This document shows, piece after piece, positions 20,831 through 31,867 of a DNA stretch of 44,892 nt. The first letter of the stretch is position 1. Every line of letters starts with the position of its first letter. Made by a program: the position numbers and the translations under genes. The notes beneath the pieces are model-generated. The model worked only from the letters and a program-made list of their open reading frames with translations. It was not told the DNA's origin and made no database searches. Origin of the DNA: Zygnema cylindricum (lineage: Eukaryota > Streptophyta > Zygnematophyceae > Zygnematales > Zygnemataceae); assembly GCA_037447655.1 (NCBI GenBank), contig JBBHKE010002344.1, positions 6,056-50,947 of the forward strand, written 5' to 3'.

Positions 20831-21113
20831 GGAAGTACGGTCCTTCCGCGAGGTTAACGTACCGAAGCCTTAGCAGCCCGAAAGGGTGACCTCCGCGACT
20901 AGCAAACATAAAACAAAGAGAGGCCTGAAAAGCTAGTGCCCGCCTTCGCGCGGGTGCGACACCGTCAAATTGCGAGGAGTCCCTAAAGCTTCGACTACCA
21001 AGTACGCCCTCGAAAGACGCGTGCGCGCGGGTGCGACATCGTCAAATTGCGAGGAGTCCCTAAAGCTTCGACTACCAAGTACGCGCTCGAAAGACGCGTA
21101 TGGCCAGGGTAAT
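20829..21113 (+). ncRNA. Probable 5' part of a group I intron at 18S site S1506
   Basis: After AAGTCGTAACAAGGT the expected exon TTCCGTAGG is absent. The sequence instead contains GTCAAATTGCGAGGAGTCCC and CTAAAGCTTCGACTACCAAG, resembling the P-element region (AAUUGCGGG) and P4-P5 segment of IC1 introns. This site is typically occupied by a group I intron in conjugating green algae. The catalytic R and S elements and the 3' exon are missing, because the sequence runs into the subtilase gene near 21113. Assignment rests on position and the P-like motif. Confidence 0.5.
20948..21101 (+). repeat. 77-bp tandem duplication inside the intron-like sequence
   Basis: Units 20948-21024 and 21025-21101 both start GCGCGGGTGCGAC and differ at about two bases. 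The duplicated unit contains the whole P-like motif. Confidence 0.85.
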
Positions 21114-21744
21114 GACCCTCGAGGAGAATTTGGCGACCAGAGAAGTTGCGTTATAAGTAGTAACCACACTAGAAATTGAAGCTCTAGGATATCTGCCAAA
21201 AGAATAAAAAAATGCACAAAAAAAATGACTACAAGAATAGGAAAAGAAGCAAAAAGATGATAAGAAAGTAATATGGTGAACTCAAGGATGGTCGATAACA
21301 AATATGCAAACAAATAATTGGATTAAAAAATTCGTCCAAAAATTAAAAAACTGAAGCATTTGCGAAAAAAGAAATGAAAGACCTACTTTGTTGTAGTTGC
21401 ATAAGATAAAATTTCCCTTCAGTCCAAAACACCAACATGACTTGCCAGTAAAGCATGTATCTCTGTCCTAGTTGAAGTCATAGGAACAAAATCTCGCAAA
21501 ATCATTCCCGCGGCTCCCAATTTTCTCAAGTAGTTTTCGGTTTGATACAGATCGGAAGTTGTTTTGTGACAAAGGACGATTTTTCCTTGAACCATAGTTT
21601 TGTTGAGAGTATTTTCCAAGCATTCTCTACCACACCCATATTCAACAAAACTAGTAGTTAAATAGAAAGTAGAGAAGTGGTCAAAGAAAAGAGTTTGCCA
21701 AGAAAATTGCATCAAGTAAAACTTTAGGAAACAATGTGCATACG

Positions 21745-21870
21745 CAAAAAAAAAAAAGAGGGAGAGAGAGAAAGCTGGACAGTGAGAGGGGGAGAAAAAG
21801 AGGGACGGTGAGAGGGAGAGGGAGACGGAGAGAGGAAAGAGGGAGTGGGTGAGAGGGAGAGAGAGAAAAC
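21745..21870 (+). repeat. GA-rich tract in a subtilase intron
   Basis: Purine-only for long runs (GAGAGGGAGAG words). It lies in the intron between the first two subtilase exons. Confidence 0.8.
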
Positions 21871-22629
21871 GACTGGAATTTCTTTCACATTAGAATTTCT
21901 TCTTATGCTAGGACATGAAAAAATTGTATATATGATTGTTGCCTGTTTATAATTTTATACAACATTACAGCAGTACCCTTTTGGGACAATGACAGTTGTT
22001 TCCGCTAGTTTTTTTTCCAAAGAACCCCGTATTTTTCTCATTCGGTAAAATACAAAATATACAAATAATCTGAACTTTTATGAAATGTTCTATGGAGTTA
22101 CTTACTGAGCTAGAAAATTATCTGAAAGGCTTTTTAACGCCGCATTTCCCGTATAAATTAACGGGAGAAACGGTGTTTTGGTGCCAGCGGGCACTGTCCC
22201 ATTGGTCAATCCAAGACTCTGGCCAAAATATGACAGAAACATTGTTAATGATTTAAGGGGTTTTTGGGGTTTTTGGAAGAGATTTTATTTAATGTAAGTT
22301 AACAAGCTTTATGGCTTTAAAGGTTTCGAAGCTTTGTTTTCTTCGATATTTTTATTTCCAACATTTGGGGCCATTAATACAACGACAGAGTTCAAGGATT
22401 TGAGTTTAAGGCTCTGGGTTATAAAAATTTCGTCGAAGAGTGACATGACAAGCGAGGCGTGATGTGACATGTGCACTCTTTGTTGATTTTCTGAAGCGAG
22501 TTCTGAACAAAATGAGTGTTTTTAAGTGTTCCCGTATCAGATTTTCCTGCTCTCCAAAGATGTTCCCTACAGATCAAATGTTAACATGAATGTTTAGTTT
22601 TCATTTGATAACGTCTTAAGTTATGTGAT

Positions 22630-23030
22630 GGTAAATTCCCTCTCTACCCCTCTCTCTCTTCCTCTCCTTACTCTCTTCACTCCCTCTCTCCCTCCCTCTC
22701 TAACTTTCGCTCTCCCTCCCTCCTCCCTCTCTCCCCCACTTTCTTTCTTTCCTGCTTCATCCGGCTATACTTCTACTGACTCCCTATCGCTTTCACTCTC
22801 TCACTCTCTCCCGCCCTGTCTTGCCCCTCTCTGCCCACTCTCTCTCCTCCTCTTTGCAACCATCTCCTCTATTCTTCCCCTCTCCTTTCTCCTCTCTCTC
22901 CTCCTCTCCTCTCTCTCTCTCTTCCACTCTTTCTTTTCCTCTCTCCTTCTCGCTATCTATATATCTTTTAATCTCCCTGTCTCCCTCTCTCTCGTCTCCC
23001 TCTTTCCTTTCTCGAGCTCCTCCAAATGTT
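22630..23030 (+). repeat. TC-rich tract in the same intron
   Basis: About 400 bp of CTCTCTCCCTC-type sequence on the plus strand, i.e. purine-rich on the sense (minus) strand. The open frames crossing it are low-complexity Ser/Leu artefacts. Confidence 0.85.
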
Positions 23031-23554
23031 TATCATAGGTGTAGTTAAGGAAAAGTTATAATATAATAAATAATTGGCATACTTTCCAAACAGACAAAAA
23101 GTTGAAAGGGCTTTTTATGCTGTAAAAAAATTATCATTCCATTACCTCAACAAACAAACCCTGGAAAAAAAAGAGGTTTTTAGGTGAAGTAAAAACTACT
23201 TTGAATTCGAAACCATTCCCCAAGTTCGTTTTGCTGATATACCGACGTGGCAAACTGCTGGCCGCTACAGACATGTACCACGGAGATATATTCTCAACAG
23301 TAGTTAAATAGGGTCCGGAATTTCCGGCGGAGACAGAACTTGGAATTCTGGAAATCGCGGCGTTGAAAGTGCCTTGATCAATTTCAAAATCAAAGGGGTA
23401 AGGTGTGTTAATTGGCCCCACAGACATCGAAATAACATCAACTCCGTCGCTAATTGCAGCATCTAAGCCTGCCAAAATGTTAGATCCTGAGCAGCCATCT
23501 GTCCAACAAATCTGCAAAAAAAAAAAAATAACTTATTAAACGAGTTGAAACTAA

Positions 23555-24110
23555 ATAAGCGATGAAAAGAAAAGAAATGGAAAGGCGACGGGGAAGCGGA
23601 AAGGTTAAGGGAAGGGGAAGGAGAAAGGGGGTGGGGAAGGGGAAGGATATGGATAAATTTTAAAACCTTGTTGAAAGGTTGAAAATATTGATAAAGTCCA
23701 AAAAAAGGAGTGGAAGGAAGGGAATTGAAAATGACATAGATAGGCAACCCAACAAACAAGTAAAAAGAATAACAAAAGAAAAAGGGAGAATGAGGGAAAG
23801 GGAAAGGGAAATAAAGTTCAAAGGATAAGGATAATGGTATGAAGAAGGAAGGAAGATAAAGAAAAATATCAGAGTAAAAGGATCTGGAAACTGAAAAGCA
23901 AAAGAGAAAAGAAAAAAAAATGAAAAGAGAGAAAAGTAAAAAAGAAATACAAAGAAAAGTAATCAAACAAAAAGATAACAGGAAAACAAAAGAAGAAGCA
24001 AAACACCAGGAAAATCGAACAAAATTTGGAAAGGGAAAAAGAAAGGAAAAGGAAAAGAAAAGGTAAAGAAAAGAAAAAGCTAAGAAAAAAAAAATGAAAA
24101 TGAAAGAAAA
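23555..24110 (+). repeat. GA-rich tract upstream of the subtilase exon
   Basis: About 550 bp of AGGGAAAGG and AAAGAAAAG words, almost pure purine on the plus strand. On the sense strand it is a long pyrimidine tract before the exon acceptor at 23512. Confidence 0.85.
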
Positions 24111-24305
24111 CGAGAAGAAACAGAATTTGCTTTATAACTGCTAAAAAAACACTACTTTAAAATTTACGAGACATCCCCAATAATTTTGAAACAAAAAGAA
24201 GCTCACTAATCCGTACTCTATCCTAGTTAATCGATTTCCTGTTCCAAAACCTTTGAAGAAAACTCAAAAGAAAAAAAAAATGTACGTAAACAGAAAAAGG
24301 GTTTT

Positions 24306-25068
24306 NNNNNNNNNNNNNNNNNNNNNNNNNNNNNNNNNNNNNNNNNNNNNNNNNNNNNNNNNNNNNNNNNNNNNNNNNNNNNNNNNNNNNNNNNNNNNNN
24401 NNNNNNNNNNNNNNNNNNNNNNNNNNNNNNNNNNNNNNNNNNNNNNNNNNNNNNNNNNNNNNNNNNNNNNNNNNNNNNNNNNNNNNNNNNNNNNNNNNNN
24501 NNNNNNNNNNNNNNNNNNNNNNNNNNNNNNNNNNNNNNNNNNNNNNNNNNNNNNNNNNNNNNNNNNNNNNNNNNNNNNNNNNNNNNNNNNNNNNNNNNNN
24601 NNNNNNNNNNNNNNNNNNNNNNNNNNNNNNNNNNNNNNNNNNNNNNNNNNNNNNNNNNNNNNNNNNNNNNNNNNNNNNNNNNNNNNNNNNNNNNNNNNNN
24701 NNNNNNNNNNNNNNNNNNNNNNNNNNNNNNNNNNNNNNNNNNNNNNNNNNNNNNNNNNNNNNNNNNNNNNNNNNNNNNNNNNNNNNNNNNNNNNNNNNNN
24801 NNNNNNNNNNNNNNNNNNNNNNNNNNNNNNNNNNNNNNNNNNNNNNNNNNNNNNNNNNNNNNNNNNNNNNNNNNNNNNNNNNNNNNNNNNNNNNNNNNNN
24901 NNNNNNNNNNNNNNNNNNNNNNNNNNNNNNNNNNNNNNNNNNNNNNNNNNNNNNNNNNNNNNNNNNNNNNNNNNNNNNNNNNNNNNNNNNNNNNNNNNNN
25001 NNNNNNNNNNNNNNNNNNNNNNNNNNNNNNNNNNNNNNNNNNNNNNNNNNNNNNNNNNNNNNNNNNNN
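24306..25068. other. Assembly gap (763 N)
   Basis: Unknown bases. Low-complexity GA/A-rich sequence borders it on the left. Upstream subtilase exons could lie inside. Confidence 1.
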
Positions 25069-25649
25069 AATACTTTGTCTGCTTATAATGCATCAAAAGC
25101 ATTTTTGACATGCTTAACCTGTAGTTGCAAAAAAAAATTCAAAAACTTAGCGCTCCCCTCTAATTAAGGTTTGAACATCAACTGGAAGTTTGGCATTTGG
25201 CAGGCAAAAATAAATCGCGCAATGTCAATGTTACGCTGAACTGTCGCTGCCGTCGCGCGGAGACACTGTTCTGATACGAGGGCCAGTTGGCTATGTTGGC
25301 TAAATCCCGCACACGGGTACATTGGCTTTAAAACTTTGCAATGAAACCTTAAATCGCGTCTAAAATGCCACATGAAAAGTTTCACAAGGATACAGTAAGT
25401 AATGAACGCGAAAGCACAAATTTGAAGTAATGAAAGCGCAAGTAATGAATGACATAGGAACACTTTGAAAAGTACACCGTAAAATCTGCGCTAAATTCCA
25501 AAGTAACGTTTCAAAATTTCGGTTACATGGGCACACGCCCTAAATCGGTTGTATCGGTTGACCGGGAGCATAGTCTTGTCACAGAGGCGCGCTGCCGTCG
25601 CTGTCAAGTCGCATTGTAACTGTAACGCGCTAAATAAAAACGGACGGTT

Positions 25650-26280
25650 TACGGTTTGAAGGTCAACTACAAGTTTGGAATTAATCTCCCCTCGCGATTC
25701 AAAAACTTAAAAAAAAACGTTGATGTCCAATTCGTACAGTTTTTACGAAAACTACGTAATATTCGTCTGTTTCATAATTTTTGTATATTATCATACCATA
25801 TTCTGTACGAAAACGTACGAAATGTAAAAGAAGGGTAATCCAAGAAAATCCCTATAAAATCTTCAAAATTACAGAAATAAAACGGAAATGTACGGACTTA
25901 TACGTAAGTGTACCTAAAATGCGTGAAAGTACGGAAATCTAAGGTAGCCGTACTGTAATAGAAAGGAACGAAAGCCGCCGTTACCCTAGAACCCTAAATT
26001 CTCTCGTATAACAACCCTAAACGTACAAAAAGTACGAACAATGTACGTAAATGTAGTGTAACTATATTGAAATGTACGGTTATGTACTTTAATGTACCCT
26101 AATGATAACCCTAAAAAGTACGTAAAACACGGAACATGTACGTGAGTGTATGAAGAGTGTGGCGGTACAGTAGTGATACTGAAATAATAATAGTAATGTA
26201 CGGAAATGTACTCTAAAACCCTTAAAAACCCCTTACATAACCCTAAAAAGTGCGGAGTAAGGGAGCAAAGTAGGGTACCC
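25650..26280. repeat. GTAC-rich degenerate repeat tract
   Basis: Words such as TGTACGGAAATGTA, AAAGTACG and ACGTAAATGTA recur many times without a fixed period. They are mixed with at least four CCCTAAA words that resemble the plant telomere repeat but are not arrayed. Confidence 0.5.
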
Positions 26281-26509
26281 ATTTTATTAACTTTTCAACA
26301 TCGTTTGATGCGTTGTGTAAGTAGCATTCTTTAGTTTATGGAGTGCATAATATGCGCACGGGACACTTATAAAAAAAACCCTTAGGGTGAGGTTCCATAA
26401 AGGAAAAAATGTCGTTGTTCCTTGAAAGTTGTACTGTTTTGTACACTGTCGTACCCAAAAAAAGAAATGTCAAAAAAACAAGCCTATTGAATGGTTGATT
26501 TGATTCTCC

Positions 26510-26790
26510 ACATTTATGGGCGTAAACATGGACCGTCGAATGCATAATCGGATACGCCATCGTTTGACACTTTCAGTTCGCAACAAGTGACCCGGAGTAG
26601 GTCAATTTGTGGAAATGTGAACAAATGTCCACGACGACCGCGCGATCAGATGGGTACACGCCGCATATGATATGTGCCTTCCGCCACGGAGGATGCGAGG
26701 CCACCAGAAGCCGTAAGAAAATCTTTGACGGAGGATGTTTTTCACGCTTCTGTTACCATCCACTAAGCATTGTGATATTTTCGTTCTCTT
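26510..26790. repeat. Diverged copy of the repeat at 2400-2720
   Basis: Shared order: GGCGTAAA, GTCGAATGC, a CGACGACC/CGACGACG block, a GTACAC block, ATGTGCCTTCCG, then GTTACCATCCACTAAGC against CACGCTCCCACCATC. Identity is moderate, indicating old copies. Confidence 0.5.
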
Positions 26791-29019
26791 TACAAATCTT
26801 AAGTTTTGTCCGCCCATACAGCTTTTATTCAATACGTCGTACGAGTCACTTTTTACCTTTGTTGGTAACAAAAATGTGGTCACAATTTGATGTTAGAGAT
26901 TCTTTGAAGATTACCATAATCGTATTCATCTATTACATGGACCAATCACAGTGTGCCACGTAAATAGAATGTTGATAACTAACCCAACACAATGGAATGA
27001 TGGCTTCAGTAAAGAAATTTTTGACGTTTATTGAGACCACCTAATGGACCAACACTCTTACTTTAAAACATGCACAAACTGCATTAGTCTTGTTACTTTG
27101 TGTATAAATGAAGATTATCGGTACTTCTTTTGGGAGTCTTCCAATGTTTGAAAGCGAAATCGTAAACTTGCTTTAGGGAATTACTAATCTTAGAGACAAT
27201 TGGGAATTGCAAATCGCAGAAACAATATTTGCTGCGCGCGGGTACTTGCATTATCTTGTCAAAAATTGTACATTCTCAATACAAATTAGTACAAGTCATT
27301 TACCTTTGAGTTTCTGCTTGACGGTCCATCCGTCGAACAACATTGACTTGAAAAATATTGAAACGACCGGTTAAAAAAATGTTGTGCTTGCAAACGTCCA
27401 GCGTCATACAAAAAACAACAATTCACACGGCCGACCAAGGTTTACGGTAACAAAACCGCGGCAACCACATGTAAACAAAACTGTTGCACGCAAGAACTTT
27501 CTCCCTTCACTTTATTTACTTAATCAACTTTGGATGTGCTGATAGCCTGATATGTTTGGCCAGCGTACGGAAAAAGCTGTGTTCGTCTGTTGATGTAGGT
27601 GCACCCACGCTGTTGTGGGTGCACTAGGTTAGGAATGCGGACAAACAGGTCCATACTATTAAATGCAAACGCTTTGTGTTCTACGCTTTGCGAACTTTTG
27701 TGCGGCGTTTTTGCCGTGTCAATCCGTACTAAAATCACACGGATCTGTACGGCTTGAGCTTGTCCCTTAGATTTGAGATCTGCGGTTAGCGACTTTGCCG
27801 CGCATGGTAAATGCGCTTGGAGAAGTAAAATGCGCACAAAAAAGCAAAATAAAGTACGCAATTATATGCCAACATGTGCTCTCACAGTGGAGCTCAAATG
27901 AAGTGAAAGTATCTGCGCTAAATTTTTGCTTGTTAACTTTGTCTCATCTTTGCTAGTTTGTTGGCTTTTGTTGTCTTCCTTTCTATGTTTATTGTTTGCT
28001 TCCGTGGCATCATCCGTGAAAGTGATCAAAAGCATCTCACATTTTTGCTTCTACGATTAGCTTTTTTTAAATTTATAAAACCGTGACTAGATTCAGATGT
28101 ACACCACTGTGGTTGTTGATGTTGAAATATTCACTTTGCCACATTTTATTTTTCTGTAAAGTTTTCATTTTTCTATTCTCAATCTCAGTTTTAATTTTGA
28201 GATCTAGCGTTCCGTTCTCGGTCTACTTCCAGTCTTAATTTCAGATCCGTACGTCACTTACCACAAAAATTCGTTATCAAAATCTTGTACATTCTTTACC
28301 CCTTTTCTTCTTTAGTGTACAGCCACAAAGATTTATTGAGGCTGCATACAAAGGTTTATTTGAGCGAGCGAAGTAAAAGCTTCGGGCTTCTTAAAGTATA
28401 TCGCTACATCTATTTTTCTATGTTAGAAGGCTGACCGAATCAATGGCGGCAAGGAAGAGAATTGTTGGAATTGGAGTGAAGTTTGTGACCTGGGCATATA
28501 TTTCATGAAAATCAAGGCCATCAACTTGAGAATAGCCCTTGGTCACAAACCAACTTTAGAATCTTAAAGACTACTGTCGGAGAATAATTTTGGCCTCAAG
28601 ACCCATAGAGACCCGACGGTTTTTCGGGTCGAGGAAATAGGGCATAGGGTCTAAGTATTATTATTTTGAAGGGAGGCAACCGATAAAAGCCTTCTCACTG
28701 TGGAAATCGGGTGCTTAAAAGCGACTTTTACCGAAAAAAAGGGGGGCAAAACCGAGAAACAAGCACTGGCGAATTTTTGGGCACAAAGAGAAGGACGTCT
28801 CTCACTACACTGCCCATTGTTATTAGAGTTAGTAATAATTTTTCTGGCCAAAAATTACAAAATTAGTGCTAACAAGACTGTTTAAGGCCGTGGACTACAA
28901 TCTTCCAAGTCCCCTTGTCTAAATTAGTATTATAAAATATAATACCGCATTACACTAATAGATCCCTAACGCTACAAACGATGGGCGGTGGAGTGCTGCA
29001 GCACAATTTAGGAAGAGTA

Positions 29020-29300
29020 GAATATAGAAGGGGAGGAGGAGGGAAGGGAGGAGCTGCTTGATGGTGGGAAGGAGGCGGGGAGGGAGGAGTTGAGGGCGGT
29101 GGAGAGACCGAGGAGGGGAAGAGGGTGGGGACATAGGAGTAGTAGGCAGCTGTGTGGAAAGGGTTGGATTGAGCGAAGGGAGATGGTAAATCGGAGAGAG
29201 AAAGAGAGGAAGAGAGAGAGAGAGCAAGAGAGGGAGAGCAAGAGGAGACGAAGTGAGAGAGGGAGGCAAAGGAGCAGTGACGGACGAGAGAGAATTTTTT
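29020..29300 (+). repeat. GA-rich tract
   Basis: GGGAGGAGG and GAGAGAGAG words. The minus-strand open frames across it are Pro/Ser/Leu low-complexity artefacts. Confidence 0.8.
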
Positions 29301-30184
29301 TACATTTTCCTTAAAACGCATGTCACATGACATTGTGATTCGTTGGGGGGATGTAGATACCAACATCTAATATGATTTCATAGAAAATCAAGGAGTAAAA
29401 TTAGTAATTGCATCTTTTAAAATTTTGATGGTTTAGAATTTCAGCAAGACATACCACAAACATTTGTGAACATAACTTAAATTCACAATTTTAGGTCACA
29501 AAGTTTCGGGACTAGAAGCGTCTCCAAACTCTTTTGAGTTCTCAACTAACTTGAAAAAAAAAAGCCAAAAGGAAAACAAAAAAACTAAGGATGTAGAAAA
29601 AGAAAACAATATAGTGAATAATGCCACCACCAGGAAGCAAAACAGATTGTTGATGCCTTGGATTGTAGATAAAATTCTACTCAAAATATGATGCATTGAC
29701 ATCATAACTAATAAAAGTTTTTAAATTCAAAAACTGCGGAAAATAGATTTGCTATAAAAGAGTTACCCACGTTTCTACTTATTTAAAAATAGAAACCGGA
29801 CACATACGGGAAACGTGGCTATGATTTACGGAAAAAAATTCGGGGAGGAGGAGAGCGTCGAAGAGGGGGTGGAAAAGATTTTCTTGGAGGAGGAGAGGGA
29901 GGTGTTTTCTTTTTGGGAGGAGGATTACGTGCTTTCATCGGGGGAGGAGAAGTTCCTGGAGACAAATATCACACAATTAAAACCAGAAGTATCTTAGAAA
30001 ACACGTCTATTTGAAATTTACTATGAACTTATGAAAAAAAACATTATTTTTTAATGTGTGAGAGTTGAATTTTGAGTCCTCGGACTTAATAAACTTTGTA
30101 TGTTCAAAATCATTAAAAAACCACGATTTTTTCACCAAAAGTCAGCAATTTTAAGGCAAAAGATAAAATAAAACAAAAGACAAA

Positions 30185-30385
30185 GGGCGAGAGGGAGAGA
30201 GAGAGTGAGTGAGCGAGAGAGTAAAAGAGGGTGAGCGGGAGAGGAGGGGAGGAGAGGGAGAGGGAGAGGAATAGGGGTAGGGAGAGGGTGAGAGAGAGGA
30301 AGAGGGAGAGGGAGGGGGAAAGGGAGATTGAGTAGAAGAAGGAGAGTTTTAGAGAGAGAGAATAGGGTGAAAGAGAGAGAGATGA
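30185..30385 (+). repeat. GA-rich tract next to the LRR/EGF exon
   Basis: GAGAGGGAGAG words downstream (on the sense strand) of the exon at 30439-30779, probably in its intron. Confidence 0.8.
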
Positions 30386-30438
30386 TGAATTTCAGTATTT
30401 CACATGTTAAAAAAACATATTAGTGTAGAATAACTCAC

Positions 30439-30779
30439 GTTTACAAGTAAAATTTCCTGGATCGGAAAATCCTTTGTTACATGAACATTTAAACACATCT
30501 TTTGATTTCGGTTTGCAAACGCCTTTGCTTCCACAACTTCCATTTTTCTGATACGAATTGCAAAATTTACCGCATTCTGAGGCCGTTTTTTGCTTCTTGT
30601 ATTGTTTTTTTGTCGTATTTCTTAAACAGTTACCATCTTGGGAGACCTTTGTAGAGCCAACCTCTTTTCCGTTGATAAGAGATTTCGAAAAATAATTGTG
30701 ACTTATGTCGATCGAGTTCTGCTGTCCTGTGGACCAACTAATGTCAAAGGTTCCCGATAATAAATTGTTGGACAAATTC
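30439..30779 (-). CDS. Exon of a leucine-rich-repeat / EGF-like protein
   Basis: The exon starts after acceptor ATTTTGCAG (30780-30788) and ends at a textbook donor AAAC|GTGAGT (30438). It codes NLSNNLLSGTFDISW and NSIDISHNYFS, the plant extracellular LRR consensus (LSxNxLSG), then an EGF-like module: CGKFCNSY ... GSCGSKGVCKP ... FKCSCNKGFSDPG. The Cys pattern and Gly positions fit EGF. Such architecture suggests a secreted or membrane receptor-like protein. No kinase or clear membrane-anchor exon was found nearby. The protein continues in both directions, so only this exon is supported. It has no stop inside and may belong to a live gene. Confidence 0.65.
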
Positions 30780-30809
30780 CTGCAAAATGTAAATTTTTGC
30801 ATGTAACTT

Positions 30810-31640
30810 AAACCCTGAAAAAAAAAATATTAATAGCGAAAATATTCCCCTAAATGAACCTCACAAAAACAACTCTTCAAAAGGCTCCAAAGAAACCCTT
30901 CTGAACACCTCTAAAAAAACCCTAAAAAACCCCAAAAATGTCTAAGTGCCCATTTTGCCCGAAAGGGTTGTTTTCACTTCCTGTTTACTTTTCCCCCTTT
31001 CGACTTCTCGGAATCGGTATTATATTTTTACTGTTATATCGATTGACTGTCATAATATATATTTATCTTTATCTTTATATTTGCATACATATATGTGTGT
31101 ATGTATATGTAAATAATTTTGGGTCCAATCTCACAAATTGGAGGAGATAATTTTTATTTGACCAGATACAGAGTAATCTACAAGATATGGTGAAACCTAA
31201 CTCTAAAAAAATATCGTGCATTCAAAAATATTTCAGTTCTTCAAATGTATCACTAAAAGTCAAAAAACTTTCTGTAGATATTTTTAAATCAAAAACTGTT
31301 AGAAAAGTAGTCTTTGATAGAAGCTAGTTTTCTGACAATGTTTTTAAATATCGAAATTCTAAATTTTTTCTTCTAGGATTTCGATATTCAGTAACTGAGC
31401 AGTCTGTTGTAGTATCTAGGATTGCTATAATTCTATCTTTCTATGTTCTACAGTCAATAGATTTCTACGTGATTAGATTCTAGTCAAGATCTGCTTATAA
31501 ATCTTGACCGTGGCTCTTGGCCGAAAGGTCAAGTGCCTCTTCAGAACAGGAGAGTACATCTAGTTCTCGAGAGGTCACTCTCGAGATATTTTCCCTATTT
31601 AGCTTGTCTTTTCTTCTTGTTTTATACAGTTTCTATTTTT
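30810..31640. other. No gene seen
   Basis: Intron or intergenic AT-rich sequence with some CCCTAAA and AACCCC words near 30900. No repeat copy is recognised before the H relic starts. Confidence 0.5.
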
Positions 31641-31867
31641 ATCCAAAAACAGACTTAACAGACTTAACAGACTCGCCAAGGGACCATATTTCAATTTTTC
31701 CTCTTTCCTTCTCCAATTCCACCAGTTCCGGAAATCTCTATCTACGATTTCCTTAATCCTAGCCACATGTCTTGGTCTATTCCCGCATATACGGCTGTCT
31801 AGTCTACAAGCCCTATGCATATTCCACCCACTCCTCATTGGAGTGCTACTTTTCCAACACGCAGTTG

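Larger units (their letters stand above)
21114..23511 (-). pseudogene. Plant-type subtilisin-like serine protease, truncated (three exons)
   Basis: An extracellular S8-family protease in plants. Exon 23511-23200 codes CWTDGCSGSNILAGLDAAI, DGVDVISMSVG and VSAGNSGP (Asn oxyanion-hole region). It has acceptor TTTTTGCAG and donor AAA|GTAGTT. Exon about 21650-21433 codes CLENTLNKTMVQGKIVLC and KLGAAGMILRD, the protease-associated (PA) domain, with acceptor ACTAG. Exon about 21192-21114 codes YPRASISSVVTTYNAT then KFSSRG, the conserved block before the catalytic Ser domain, with acceptor TTTTGGCAG. The reading then runs directly into rDNA-like sequence, so the GTSMA catalytic Ser region is lost. 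Catalytic Asp and His exons would lie upstream, perhaps in the gap at 24306-25068. The phase between the second and third exons does not fit simply, so a small exon may be missed. Confidence 0.8.
25069..29000. other. Gene-poor region with decayed repeats
   Basis: No recognisable coding domain. It contains a GTAC-rich tract (25650-26280), a diverged copy of the 2400-2720 repeat (about 26510-26790) and copies of the 4045-4180 repeat in both orientations (27410-27490 and about 27867-27905). Short open frames lack similarity and consistent splice signals. Confidence 0.6.

Noticed and set aside
20933-21313. 126-aa minus frame as a membrane protein
   Set aside because: It spans intron T-rich sequence, part of a subtilase exon in the wrong frame, and rDNA/intron sequence.
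22625-23048. 137-aa and 75-aa Ser/Leu-rich frames
   Set aside because: They are translations of a TC-rich simple-sequence tract inside a subtilase intron.
28955-29366. Pro/Ser-rich minus-strand frames
   Set aside because: They are low-complexity translations of the GA-rich tract; three frames are open at once, as expected of such sequence.
29496-29705. Membrane-spanning exon of the LRR/EGF gene (Phe/Leu-rich frame)
   Set aside because: The hydrophobic run comes from a T-rich stretch that looks equally like an intron pyrimidine tract before an AG; no conserved flanking residues.
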